64,000 nt of DNA, from the NCBI RefSeq assembly GCF_007741495.1, contig NZ_CP036262.1:3596001-3660000 (forward strand), given 5' to 3'. Under the pieces are notes generated by a model. The model was not told the origin of the DNA. It was given only the letters and a program-made list of their open reading frames with translations, and ran no database searches. This DNA comes from Roseimaritima multifibrata (GTDB taxonomy: Bacteria; Planctomycetota; Planctomycetia; Pirellulales; Pirellulaceae). This document shows, one piece after another, positions 26,135-34,812 of the stretch (the first letter of the stretch is position 1; each line of letters begins with the position of its first letter). The position numbers and the translations under genes are program-made.

Positions 26135-29100
26135 TGGCCGCTCCCGATTCGTTCGTAATATTCGCGAACAGCCCGATCAAAACCTTCGGGTACCGGGTCG
26201 CGATCGACGGGGACCAATGCGTTTTTCTCAGCACTACGCCGCAACAGTTCCTCGGAGACCCGCATTCGCAGGCGTTCCAGCGGTTCCGCAATCATCTCGT
26301 TGACCAAGGGCCACTGCGGCTGCGCAGAACCCCGGTTCAGTCCTTTTCGGATCTCACGTGCACGCTCGCGAATTCGCGTTGCTTCGGAACGGAGTGCCGG
26401 ATCGTCAACCAATTCTTCGACGTCGCGCAGACGGTCGGTCCATTCCGTAAAACCTTGACCGGTCAAAGGAGACGCGAGCCCCCGTGATCGATTGGAGCCG
26501 CTTTGGCCATTTCCCACGCCGTCTAGTAATTGTCCTGGTTGTTGGCCTGGTTGCTGTCCTGGTTGCTGTCCTGGTTGCTGTCCTGGTTGCTGTCCTGGTT
26601 GCTGTCCTGGTTGCTGTCCTGGTTGCTGTCCTGGTTGCTGTCCTGGTTGCTGTCCTGGTTGCTGTCCTGGTTGCTGTCCTGGTTGCTGTCCTGGTTGCTG
26701 TCCTGGTTGCTGTCCTGGTTGCTGTCCTGGTTGCTGTCCTGGTTGCTGTCCTGGTTGCTGTCCTGGTTGTTGTCCTGGTTGTTGTCCTGGTTGTTGTCCT
26801 GGTTGTTGTCCCGGTTGTTGTCCCGGTTGTTGTCCCGGTTGTTGTCCCGGTTGTTGTCCCGGTTGTTGTCCTGGTTGTTGTCCTGGTTGTTGTCCCGGTT
26901 GTTGTCCCGGTTGTTGTCCTGGTTGTTGTCCTGGTTGTTGTCCTGGTTGTTGTCCTGGTTGTTGTCCTGGTTGTTGTCCTGGTTGTTGTCCTGGTTGTTG
27001 TCCTGGTTGTTGTCCTGGTTGTTGTCCTGGTTGTTGTCCTGGTTGTTGTCCTGGTTGTTGTCCTGGTTGTTGTCCTGGTTGTTGTCCTGGTTGTTGTCCT
27101 GGTTGTTGTCCTGGTTGTTGTCCTGGTTGTTGACCCGGTTGTTGACCCGGTTGTTGACCCGGTTGTTGACCCGGTTGTTGACCCGGTTGTTGACCCGGTT
27201 GTTGACCCGGTTGTTGACCCGGTTGTTGACCCGGTTGTTGACCCGGTTGTTGGCCTGGTTGTTGGCCTGGTTGCTCGCCGGTTGCGTCCGCAATTTCCTG
27301 ATTGAGAGCTTCGCTCAGTCCGTCTAGTTCTCTCATGGCTCGCTTCAGTCCTTCCGTGCCATCGCCGATGACCGACTCAGCCGCTTCTTCGATTTCACCT
27401 TGCAGCTTTTCAATCGACTCACGTGCGATCTGTTCAAATTCTTTAGCTTGAGCGTCCAATCCTCGTTCTAGAAGTTCGCCCGACATTTCGATACGTTGCC
27501 GAACCTGTTCTTGTTGAACGCGTCGCTGTGAATCGAACAGTTGTTCTGCGAGAAACGGCTCGGATTCTTCGGCATTGCGAACGGTATCGGTCATCCGTTC
27601 CAGCAGGTTACCCAGTCGGTCACTTTGTTCTTGGAACGCCTCCGAGTTCTTGGATTCAGGTTTGGGAGTTCGAAGCCCTGCGGTTTCTTCGACCTCTTCC
27701 TGAACCGCATCAAGCGACTCCGCAAGTTCTTCCTGATGCTTTAGAAGATCGACCGCTTCTTGCTGCATATCTTTCAATGCCGATTCAAATTGGTTTGCAG
27801 ACTGACGCCGGATCTCCTCGCTCAGGTCTTTCAATTCCTCAGCCGCTCGAGTTCCCGCGGCCAGGGCCGTTGAAGGGCTGTTCGATGCAAGGCTTTCCGC
27901 CGCGTCCTGCAGGTTTTGGCGAGCGTCTTCAAGTTGTTGCTGAGCCTCATCCAGCGGTTTGCCGTTGGACTGTGCTTGCTCAATTCGCTGCGCCAATTCG
28001 TCGCTGTCTCGCAACATTTCCTGTTGTTGCTCGCGAAGCCGTTTGAGTTGACGTTCGACCTCTTGTTTGGCGGCTTCATCTTCGGCCGCGAGCAGCGCCG
28101 TCTGCAGTTGTTGGATCTGCTTGTTCAGATCCTCTTGTCTTTGAGCGAGGTCTTTCAAGCGGTTAAGGATTTGCCGGGAATCTCTTGCTTCGGTTTCTTC
28201 TTGTGATTCGGCTTGGCTTTGTTGCTGGTAACGATTTTCGTCGTTCTTCAATTCCAGTTCGTCCAACTGCTTCTGTAATTGTTGCCGCGAGGCGCTAGAG
28301 CTGCTGGAGCTGGAACTGGATGAGGATTTCGACCGAGTCACTTGGAATTCGCGAGCTCGCAATTTCAGCAGAGCCTGGTAGGCCGCTTGTTCCGTCGAGA
28401 GAGCGGTAGGAAGGGAATCGATGCGGGGGGCAGCCGATTCTTGGATGTTCGTCGAAGCTTTGGTCATCCATTCCATTGCAGCGGCGGCGTACTGGATCGA
28501 TTGATCGTCCTCAAGTTCGTTCTGTAATTCCACCAGCATGGCAATCGCATCGGTTTGCCCCTTTAAAATCAAGGCAATGTCCGCGTCGTATTCGTCCGTC
28601 GGCGTCTCTTTCGTTTCCCTGCGGATCAACGTCCACGTGGCATTGATAATCTGTTTCTGCAATTCGGCTAGTTTTTCAGCTTCGGCCGCTTGCTCACTAG
28701 GCGGTTGGGGTTCACTGGGCTGTCCTTCAGGCGGAGATTCCCCTTCGCGGAAGATTTCCTCGAAAGGGCGGACCTCTGCAAAAAACATGTCGCTTTGAAC
28801 GCGTCGAGGCTCGCCATCTGGGCCGGTATCCTCCGCCCAAAAGTGATAAACAAGCAACATGTCTGGTTCAACCTTCAGGTTTTCAAATTCGATCAAATCT
28901 TGAAAGCTGCGTTTCTCGTCCTTCTTAATGGTGGTTCCGAGGACCTTTTCGCTTGGTTCGGTTCCGGGAACAATGTAGCTAAGCCCGATTTTAAGCACCC
29001 CATAATCGTCGCGGACATTCGCTTCGATAGGCAATTCTTCCAGCGGCGAAACACGCACATCGCGAGCATTCACCAGCGTCAAATCGGGCGGGCGGTTAGG

Positions 29101-30237
29101 AGTGACTTGGACAACAAAGGGAGGAGGGAATTTGTTGCCGCGTTGCTCCGAATCAAGTAGATGCAGTTTCCACTTCTGCGATTTGTCTAGGACCATTTGG
29201 ACGCTGTATAGCAGCGGATCTGAATCGTCAGCGACCAGTTCAATCGCGTCCCCCTCTTCGGGCCTGAGCGTTGCGGATTCAATCGGCTTGTTAAGACGAA
29301 ATTGCCAAAGCAACTCGGTTCCTTCGACGGCGGTGATGCGGCGCGTGTCCGAGATCGATTTTTGTTCTAGTTCGGTATAGTCGGGGAAGTTCAGGACCGC
29401 GTCGGCTTGAACCAAGGCAGGGTAGTCGAAGACATCGACGTGGTACTTGTCGCTTTTACCCAGCTCACATTCCACGTAATAGTCAAACGGGGCGGAGACC
29501 ATCGACACCGAAGCGGCCCAAAGTGGATCATCGAGAGAGCGTTGCATCGTGATGCGGTCTTCGACACCTTCGGCGTTCATCAATAAATGGGTTTCCCCAG
29601 GCAAGACAAGTTCATCGAATCTTGCCGAGATCACAATTCCTGTCCCGCGTTCGATCGAAACACTTCCGGGCTGAACCTCAAATTGCTCTGCGGCCATGTT
29701 CACGTCGGAAGAGGCGGATCGGTTAGCAAGTGCGTTGGTTTTCGGATTGTCATTCAGGAGCGAAAAGACAAAGAACAACAAGGCGATGGCAGGGATATTC
29801 AGTAGGACTCGGCCCCAGAGGCGAGTCCCGGGAATGGTTTCGGCCCACGGATGGCTTTTGGCGTGACTTAGCGTTTGTTCGGTCACCTGTTTGCGAAGAA
29901 AACCGGGAGCGTTCTGTGATTCTGGTGTGACGGCGGTCAACAGGCGTTGATTCAGAAGCGGGTAACGGGATTCAATCTTTTCGGCCAACGCTTGCCAGTT
30001 GAATGGACGCCTGAGGACGGCAAGTGAATAGATAAAGGCGATCACCGCGGTGACTGCGAAGAGAACCGATCCAGGTGAATAGCCTGCCGGACGCCAGGAG
30101 ATCGATTGGCCCACCGCAAGAACGATCCTCCCCACAAATGCGGCAAGTAACCAGATGCAAGCCCAGCCAGTCCACAACCGGACCGACCGTTGACGGCGGC
30201 CGACGCTGCGAAGTTGATGAATCAGTCTTGCGTCCAT
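26131..30237 (-). CDS. DUF4175-like membrane coiled-coil protein with 62-copy QPGQ repeat
   Basis: A 1368-residue protein. Three membrane helices occupy the first about 170 residues. Beta-rich repeats (about 190-480) follow, then a long Glu/Gln-rich coiled coil (about 640-960) that starts with an eleven-Ser run. Residues 989-1236 are 62 tandem Gln-Pro-Gly-Gln units, and a short globular end (EWTDRLRDVEELVDD...) closes it. Family assignment to DUF4175-type proteins rests on the architecture and on the neighbours (BatA-type protein upstream, VWA/GATase downstream). The repeat probably forms an extended, flexible, periplasm- or cytoplasm-spanning arm. Its stop overlaps the next gene by 4 bases. 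No catalytic motif was recognised. Confidence 0.78.
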   Translation of the reverse strand: MDARLIHQLRSVGRRQRSVRLWTGWACIWLLAAFVGRIVLAVGQSISWRPAGYSPGSVLFAVTAVIAFIYSLAVLRRPFNWQALAEKIESRYPLLNQRLLTAVTPESQNAPGFLRKQVTEQTLSHAKSHPWAETIPGTRLWGRVLLNIPAIALLFFVFSLLNDNPKTNALANRSASSDVNMAAEQFEVQPGSVSIERGTGIVISARFDELVLPGETHLLMNAEGVEDRITMQRSLDDPLWAASVSMVSAPFDYYVECELGKSDKYHVDVFDYPALVQADAVLNFPDYTELEQKSISDTRRITAVEGTELLWQFRLNKPIESATLRPEEGDAIELVADDSDPLLYSVQMVLDKSQKWKLHLLDSEQRGNKFPPPFVVQVTPNRPPDLTLVNARDVRVSPLEELPIEANVRDDYGVLKIGLSYIVPGTEPSEKVLGTTIKKDEKRSFQDLIEFENLKVEPDMLLVYHFWAEDTGPDGEPRRVQSDMFFAEVRPFEEIFREGESPPEGQPSEPQPPSEQAAEAEKLAELQKQIINATWTLIRRETKETPTDEYDADIALILKGQTDAIAMLVELQNELEDDQSIQYAAAAMEWMTKASTNIQESAAPRIDSLPTALSTEQAAYQALLKLRAREFQVTRSKSSSSSSSSSSSASRQQLQKQLDELELKNDENRYQQQSQAESQEETEARDSRQILNRLKDLAQRQEDLNKQIQQLQTALLAAEDEAAKQEVERQLKRLREQQQEMLRDSDELAQRIEQAQSNGKPLDEAQQQLEDARQNLQDAAESLASNSPSTALAAGTRAAEELKDLSEEIRRQSANQFESALKDMQQEAVDLLKHQEELAESLDAVQEEVEETAGLRTPKPESKNSEAFQEQSDRLGNLLERMTDTVRNAEESEPFLAEQLFDSQRRVQQEQVRQRIEMSGELLERGLDAQAKEFEQIARESIEKLQGEIEEAAESVIGDGTEGLKRAMRELDGLSEALNQEIADATGEQPGQQPGQQPGQQPGQQPGQQPGQQPGQQPGQQPGQQPGQQPGQQPGQQPGQQPGQQPGQQPGQQPGQQPGQQPGQQPGQQPGQQPGQQPGQQPGQQPGQQPGQQPGQQPGQQPGQQPGQQPGQQPGQQPGQQPGQQPGQQPGQQPGQQPGQQPGQQPGQQPGQQPGQQPGQQPGQQPGQQPGQQPGQQPGQQPGQQPGQQPGQQPGQQPGQQPGQQPGQQPGQQPGQQPGQQPGQQPGQQPGQQPGQLLDGVGNGQSGSNRSRGLASPLTGQGFTEWTDRLRDVEELVDDPALRSEATRIRERAREIRKGLNRGSAQPQWPLVNEMIAEPLERLRMRVSEELLRRSAEKNALVPVDRDPVPEGFDRAVREYYERIGSGQ
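26530..27273 (-). repeat. 62 x 12-bp in-frame tandem repeat (QPGQ)
   Basis: 744 bases made of 62 uninterrupted 12-base units, all synonymous: every unit encodes Gln-Pro-Gly-Gln. Units fall into homogeneous blocks. Units 3-20 are identical (CTGTCCTGGTTG on the plus strand), units 21-50 are TTGTCCTGGTTG mixed with TTGTCCCGGTTG, and units 51-60 are TTGACCCGGTTG. Synonymous variation only, with block structure, indicates expansion by duplication together with selection on the peptide. Four other frames are open as a side effect and are not genes. Confidence 0.97.
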
Positions 30238-30304
30238 TGGATCATTCCCTTGAAGGGCGTGTGAAATTCAGCTTCATGGTTCGAACCGTCTCTTCTAAGC
30301 AAAA

Positions 30305-32428
30305 CTACGAAATTCGACGTCCTGCCCAAATGCTCTCGACCATCAGCAGACCAAGAGCCGTCAGCACCAGCCATCTCCACCACTGTTGGTTTTCTTCCAG
30401 TTCGACATCCCGCATCTGGCGTTCCTTGTCCCGTTGCTTATCCTCCGTCCAGTCTTTGTCGACCATGCTGATACCAAAAGCTTCAAGCTGGTCGGATGAA
30501 ACCGGTTCGGTTTGGCTTTCTTGCGGAGCGATGTTGACGGCCAGCGATACTTCCGAATCGCCCTCTTCCACGGTGAAAAGCCCAGGCTGAAGAAAACGGT
30601 TGGCTGGAGATTCCTTGGAGGCGTCAGGATTGGAGTCCGGACGCGCGTCACCGACGGACCAGCGTTTCTGTTGTTGCTGTTCCCCAGCGGTCGAATCGAT
30701 GATGCGAGAGAGCAGGGGGACAAATTTTGTTGACATTGCCAGTTGGCTTTGCTCCGGTTGCCAACCAGTCGTTAACACAAACACCTTGCCTTCACCAATC
30801 GATTTCGTCAGCAACGCTTCGTCGCCATCGTCGTAGCGAATCAGAGTTTGCCAGTCGGAATCTGACGGGGGGACCACTTTACGGTGAGCCCAGACGCGAA
30901 TTTTGCTGAAATCACTAAAACGAGGGTCTGCGAAAATCGTCAGCAGCGGATGACGGAAATCGATGTCGACTAGCAAAGCAAAATCATCGATATCTGCTTC
31001 TTCAATGCTCCATGCTTGCGGCACGTCCGGGCCGGACGGATCTTCCGCTTGAGCCGTGAACTGTGTCAGGAATTTTGCAGGGGAAAGCAGACTTGGGTTG
31101 GTAGTTTCCTCGTTTTCGCTTGAAGCGTCCGTTGGATGAGGAAGAACGACCAGGACCGTTCCACCAACGCTGACATATTTGACCAGGGGCTGAAGTAGTG
31201 TTGGATGCACTGGGGGCGCCACAACCACTAGCGACTGTCGGCTGGGAAGGAGTTCGGTGATCGATCCCGGTAGTGGCTCGTTTGCCGGAAATTGCAAGTA
31301 TTGAACGGTCTGTTGCGGAGAATCAAAACTGGCACGTTCCAGATAGTAGGTCAGGCTCTCTCGTGGATCCGTTTCGTTTGCCGTGAAAGCGAGAACTTGT
31401 TTTTCGGCGGGTTTGACCGGAGCGACGTAGATTCGATTGTCATAGTCGTGTTTGTCACCATCTAGTTCTAAGCCGACGGCTCCAGGGCCTTCGACGGGGG
31501 CCCGGACGACGCGTACTTCGCCTGGCGGAACATTGACAAAAATCGGTTCTGTGCCGGAGACTCGTTCGCCAGCTTGGTCAACCCAGCCAACCGAAAACTC
31601 CGTAACCTTTGAATGAGCCACGTTGGTGACTCGCAACCTTTGTTTTTGAGGGACGCTGTTATCCGGTTGATCAGCAGGGGAGGGAAGCGAGTCCAATAGG
31701 GTGACCGCAGCATTGCTGGGATCGTCAGGGAGAACGGTGGCAATCTTCAATCGCACATCCGGAGGCCATTGAAACGTTTGTAGCCCCTCCCATCCGTTTC
31801 CTTTTTGCATATCGCTAACCAAGAGGATCTCTTTGCGAACCGACGATTCATCCGTTTGTTTCAACGCGTTCAGGTGGTCGGCTGCCGTCTCTAACGCCAG
31901 CGACAAATTGCCTGCCAGCCAAGTCGGTTCGAGAGATTCGATTGCGTTGAGAATCGCTTCCGGCTGTGATTTCTCTTCTTGAAGGTTGGAAGCGACCAAT
32001 TCGACGACGGTTATCGGCGTCTGATCGAAGGTCATCAGGCCAACTTGGTCTCCCGGTCGCAAGTCGATAACAGCCGAGCGGACTTGTTCAACCGCTTTTT
32101 CCCAGACGCCCGTTTGGTGCATGCTGGCACTGGTGTCCACAAGAATCCAGCGTTGGACGCCTGGTGGCTGCCAACTGGTGGCGGCGGACGAACGCAAAAA
32201 AGGACGAGCGAAGGCCGACGCGATGAGCAGGATGGCAAGCATCCGCATCAACAACAGCAACCAGTTTTCGATTCGGCTGCGGCGAGAAAGACGCGGCAGG
32301 TCGGTGCGGAGGAACATTAAGGAACTGAACGATTGCACTTCCTTTGGTTTTTGCCGAATCAAATGAAAAAGGATTGGCAAACCGACCGCAAGTCCAGCAA
32401 GCAGATAGAGGGGAGTAAGTAGGCTCAT
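30305..32428 (-). CDS. BatA-type membrane protein with VWA domain
   Basis: A 707-residue protein. The N-terminal 60 residues are the BatA/aerotolerance domain: a helix (PLYLLAGLAVGLPILFHLI), the FSSLMFLRTDLPRLSRRSRI loop and a second helix. A VWA domain follows with MIDAS DTSAS near residue 98. The centre has beta-rich and GATase-like segments. A final helix (WWRWLVLTALGLLMVESIWA) with a short basic tail places it in the inner membrane. Its start overlaps the stop of the DUF58 gene as ATGA (32425-32428). Bat proteins act with MoxR ATPases in envelope stress or metal-dependent maturation; the client here is unknown. Confidence 0.87.
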   Translation of the reverse strand: MSLLTPLYLLAGLAVGLPILFHLIRQKPKEVQSFSSLMFLRTDLPRLSRRSRIENWLLLLMRMLAILLIASAFARPFLRSSAATSWQPPGVQRWILVDTSASMHQTGVWEKAVEQVRSAVIDLRPGDQVGLMTFDQTPITVVELVASNLQEEKSQPEAILNAIESLEPTWLAGNLSLALETAADHLNALKQTDESSVRKEILLVSDMQKGNGWEGLQTFQWPPDVRLKIATVLPDDPSNAAVTLLDSLPSPADQPDNSVPQKQRLRVTNVAHSKVTEFSVGWVDQAGERVSGTEPIFVNVPPGEVRVVRAPVEGPGAVGLELDGDKHDYDNRIYVAPVKPAEKQVLAFTANETDPRESLTYYLERASFDSPQQTVQYLQFPANEPLPGSITELLPSRQSLVVVAPPVHPTLLQPLVKYVSVGGTVLVVLPHPTDASSENEETTNPSLLSPAKFLTQFTAQAEDPSGPDVPQAWSIEEADIDDFALLVDIDFRHPLLTIFADPRFSDFSKIRVWAHRKVVPPSDSDWQTLIRYDDGDEALLTKSIGEGKVFVLTTGWQPEQSQLAMSTKFVPLLSRIIDSTAGEQQQQKRWSVGDARPDSNPDASKESPANRFLQPGLFTVEEGDSEVSLAVNIAPQESQTEPVSSDQLEAFGISMVDKDWTEDKQRDKERQMRDVELEENQQWWRWLVLTALGLLMVESIWAGRRIS

Positions 32429-33435
32429 CCAGCGGCTCCGCCACTTGAGGGTGTCGAGCCGGTGTTACGGTTCCGAATCACTTTTCGCCCCCGTCGCGAC
32501 TGAGCGTTGACTAAATCAAAGAGGGCAGTATCGATTGGCGAATCGGTGGGCAACCGATAGAAGTCGATTCCCAAATCGTTGCAAATGCCTTTCAATTCGG
32601 TTTCGTGTTTCTCGAATTGCCGTCCGTATTCGGCAGCTGCGGTTTGTGGATTCACGACAATCTCTTGATTGGTTTCCATGTCCTTAATTAACGCGGCCGG
32701 CTGAAGTTTCAGTTCGATTTCCGCGGGGTCGAGAACTCGCAAAAGGATCACTTCATGTCCTCGGCTACGCAGATACCCAAGCCTCGTTCGGAGCGACTCA
32801 AGCGGGGTAAGCAGGTCGCTGATCAGCACAATCATCCCTCGCTTACGAATGGTCGCCGCGATCCGCTCTAATGGAATGTTCAGGTCGGTTCCCTCGCCCG
32901 CCTCGGCACGCTCTAAGCAGACCATCAATTGACGCAAGTGGCCGTGGCGATGGCGGGCGGGCAGATAATCCGCGATCTCTTGATCAAACGTAAGCAACCC
33001 GACACTATCGCGGCTGAGTGTCAAGAAATAGGCAAGCGTGGCGGCGACCGTTTTGGCGTATTCCGATTTGCTATACCCGATCGCATCAAACGCCATTGAA
33101 CGACTTTGGTCAACGACGAAATAACAGCGGCGACTGGTTTCGTCTTCGAACCGTTTGACGAAGTAGCGATCGGAGCGGGCGTACAGTTTCCAGTCCAGCT
33201 TTCGGAGGTCTTCGCCCGTTGTGTAAGGACTGTATTCACTGAATTCCGCGGAAAACCCGTGGAAGGGACTTCGATGCATCCCGTTGAAGTAGCCTTCGAC
33301 GACCGTTTTTGCTCGCAGGTGAAGGTTCTTGATCCGCATCAATGTCGCAGGATCGACACCGCCAGCAGGTCGGCGGGCCGGCGTGGAGTCTGGGTTCGCG
33401 TTTCGCTGTGAGGTGACAGACAAAATCAGTTCCAA
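32425..33435 (-). CDS. DUF58 domain (VWA-like) protein
   Basis: A 336-residue protein with the DUF58 signature HRSPFHGFSAEFSEYSPYTTG, then DLRKLDWKLYARSDRYFVK, then a VWA MIDAS-like strand VVDQSRSM and a TFDQEIADYLPAR segment. The start at 33435 keeps the N-terminal PATLMRIKNLHLRAK segment that is conserved in the family. DUF58 proteins nearly always follow a moxR gene, as here (64 bases downstream of moxR), and are thought to be adaptor or client partners of the ATPase. Overlaps the BatA-type gene by 4 bases. Confidence 0.92.
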   Translation of the reverse strand: MELILSVTSQRNANPDSTPARRPAGGVDPATLMRIKNLHLRAKTVVEGYFNGMHRSPFHGFSAEFSEYSPYTTGEDLRKLDWKLYARSDRYFVKRFEDETSRRCYFVVDQSRSMAFDAIGYSKSEYAKTVAATLAYFLTLSRDSVGLLTFDQEIADYLPARHRHGHLRQLMVCLERAEAGEGTDLNIPLERIAATIRKRGMIVLISDLLTPLESLRTRLGYLRSRGHEVILLRVLDPAEIELKLQPAALIKDMETNQEIVVNPQTAAAEYGRQFEKHETELKGICNDLGIDFYRLPTDSPIDTALFDLVNAQSRRGRKVIRNRNTGSTPSSGGAAG

Positions 33436-33499
33436 CCAGATAGGAAGAAATACGATGCGAGTGGTGAAGGTCTCCGGTCAAATTTGCCATCGATCGGAA

Positions 33500-34528
33500 T
33501 CATGGCATGTCGCGTGGTACCGTTTCCAAAAGGCGAGAGATCACATCTTCGACCGAAATCCCTTCGGCTTCGGCTTTATAGCTGATCAGAACGCGATGCC
33601 GCAGCGTCGGGGCCGCCAAAGCGACAATGTCGTCAAAGGATACGTGTACGCGGCCCGCCAAGAGTGCGCGAGCCTTGCCACCCAGGACAAGCGTTTGCGC
33701 GGCTCGCAATCCTGCTCCCCAGCTGACCATTTCGTTGACGAAGTCAGGCGTCCCTTCGCGGTTCGGTCGGCTGGCCGCGACAAGCCGGACCGCATAGTCT
33801 GCGACCTGTTCTGAAATCGGGACCCGGCGGACGACGGCGTGAAAACGCTGCACATCATCGCCGCTGAACAATGCCTTGATCGGTTCCGGTTTGTCCGCAG
33901 TCGTTTGCATTACCACGGCACGTTCCTGTTCGCGTGGCAAATAATCAATCAAGATGTTGAACAGAAACCGGTCCAATTGAGCTTCGGGAAGCGGATAGGT
34001 TCCCTCCATTTCGATCGGGTTTTGAGTCGCAAGAACAAAAAAGGGTTCTTCCAGCGGGTACCGATGGCCGGCGACCGTGATTTGGTGCTCTTGCATCGCT
34101 TCCAACAGGGCCGCCTGTGTCTTGGGAGGCGTTCGATTGATTTCATCGGCCAGCACCACATTGGCGAAGATGGGGCCCTTCACGAATTTCATCACGCGAT
34201 GGCCCCCCTCTTCCTGCTCGAGGATTTCGGTTCCGGTGATGTCGGCGGGCATCAGGTCAGGGGTGAACTGAATGCGTTGGAAATTCAAATGAAAGACCTG
34301 GGCCACCGAACTAACAAGCAGCGTTTTTGCTAACCCTGGAGCTCCCGTGATCAAACAGTGTCCGCCCGCCATCAGGCTGATCAGCAGCTGCTCGATCACT
34401 TCCTCTTGTCCAACAATCACCTTGGACAGTTCGGCTCGAATCTGTTTGCGGCTCTCACGTATTTGCTGGACGGTTTGTTGTTCTTCGGCTTCGGACAATC
34501 CCGGCGACTTATTGCTGTCAGTGCTCAA
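33500..34528 (-). CDS. MoxR family AAA+ ATPase
   Basis: A 342-residue AAA+ ATPase. Walker A is GAPGLAKT, Walker B is NVVLADEINR, sensor 1 is FVLATQNPIE followed by GTYPLPEAQLDRF, and the lid domain is at the end. This order is diagnostic for MoxR. Members act as chaperones in complex maturation and cell-envelope functions, working with VWA proteins. It is the first gene of the minus-strand operon that continues through DUF58, BatA-type, DUF4175-like, VWA/GATase and caspase-like genes. The promoter should lie in the short interval before the plus-strand ThuA gene. Confidence 0.93.
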   Translation of the reverse strand: MSTDSNKSPGLSEAEEQQTVQQIRESRKQIRAELSKVIVGQEEVIEQLLISLMAGGHCLITGAPGLAKTLLVSSVAQVFHLNFQRIQFTPDLMPADITGTEILEQEEGGHRVMKFVKGPIFANVVLADEINRTPPKTQAALLEAMQEHQITVAGHRYPLEEPFFVLATQNPIEMEGTYPLPEAQLDRFLFNILIDYLPREQERAVVMQTTADKPEPIKALFSGDDVQRFHAVVRRVPISEQVADYAVRLVAASRPNREGTPDFVNEMVSWGAGLRAAQTLVLGGKARALLAGRVHVSFDDIVALAAPTLRHRVLISYKAEAEGISVEDVISRLLETVPRDMP

Positions 34529-34684
34529 GCGAATTCCTCGAGAGAATCTAAGGCGAGTGATGCGGCCAGTCGTATCTTAACAGTATCCAAGGGGCCCGTG
34601 CCAAACGAATTCCAGCTCAGCCGAGAGGAAATTGCTTAAGGGACAAAATCGATGGAAAGAATGCGGGGCAATGAGTAAACTGTG

Positions 34685-34712
34685 GGCTCTACGGTCCGTG
34701 GACCGTAGAGCC
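34685..34712. promoter_or_regulatory. Perfect 13-bp-arm inverted repeat in a divergent intergenic region
   Basis: GGCTCTACGGTCC (34685-34697), a two-base loop GT, then its exact inverse (34700-34712). It lies between the divergent moxR operon and the ThuA gene, so it is not a terminator for either. It could be an operator, a regulator-binding palindrome, a cruciform or a dispersed repeat. Function unknown. Confidence 0.6.
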
Positions 34713-34812
34713 ACCGTTGCTGAAATCAGATCCTTTTGGAAGTCACTTGATGTCCTGCTTACCTGTTCGCGCTAAACCTTGCTGTCAGCCGCACCGTTTT
34801 CGGTTATCGTCG

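Noticed and set aside
22021-27273. Possible CRISPR arrays
   Set aside because: The arrays have no spacers. Units are 12 or 15 bases, contiguous, in frame and part of coding sequences.
26484-27327. Long frames on the plus strand across the QPGQ array (rich in Val/Leu/Ala or in Cys-Pro-Gly)
   Set aside because: They only reflect the 12-base unit having no stop in several frames. The minus-strand frame has the conserved flanks and synonymous-only variation.
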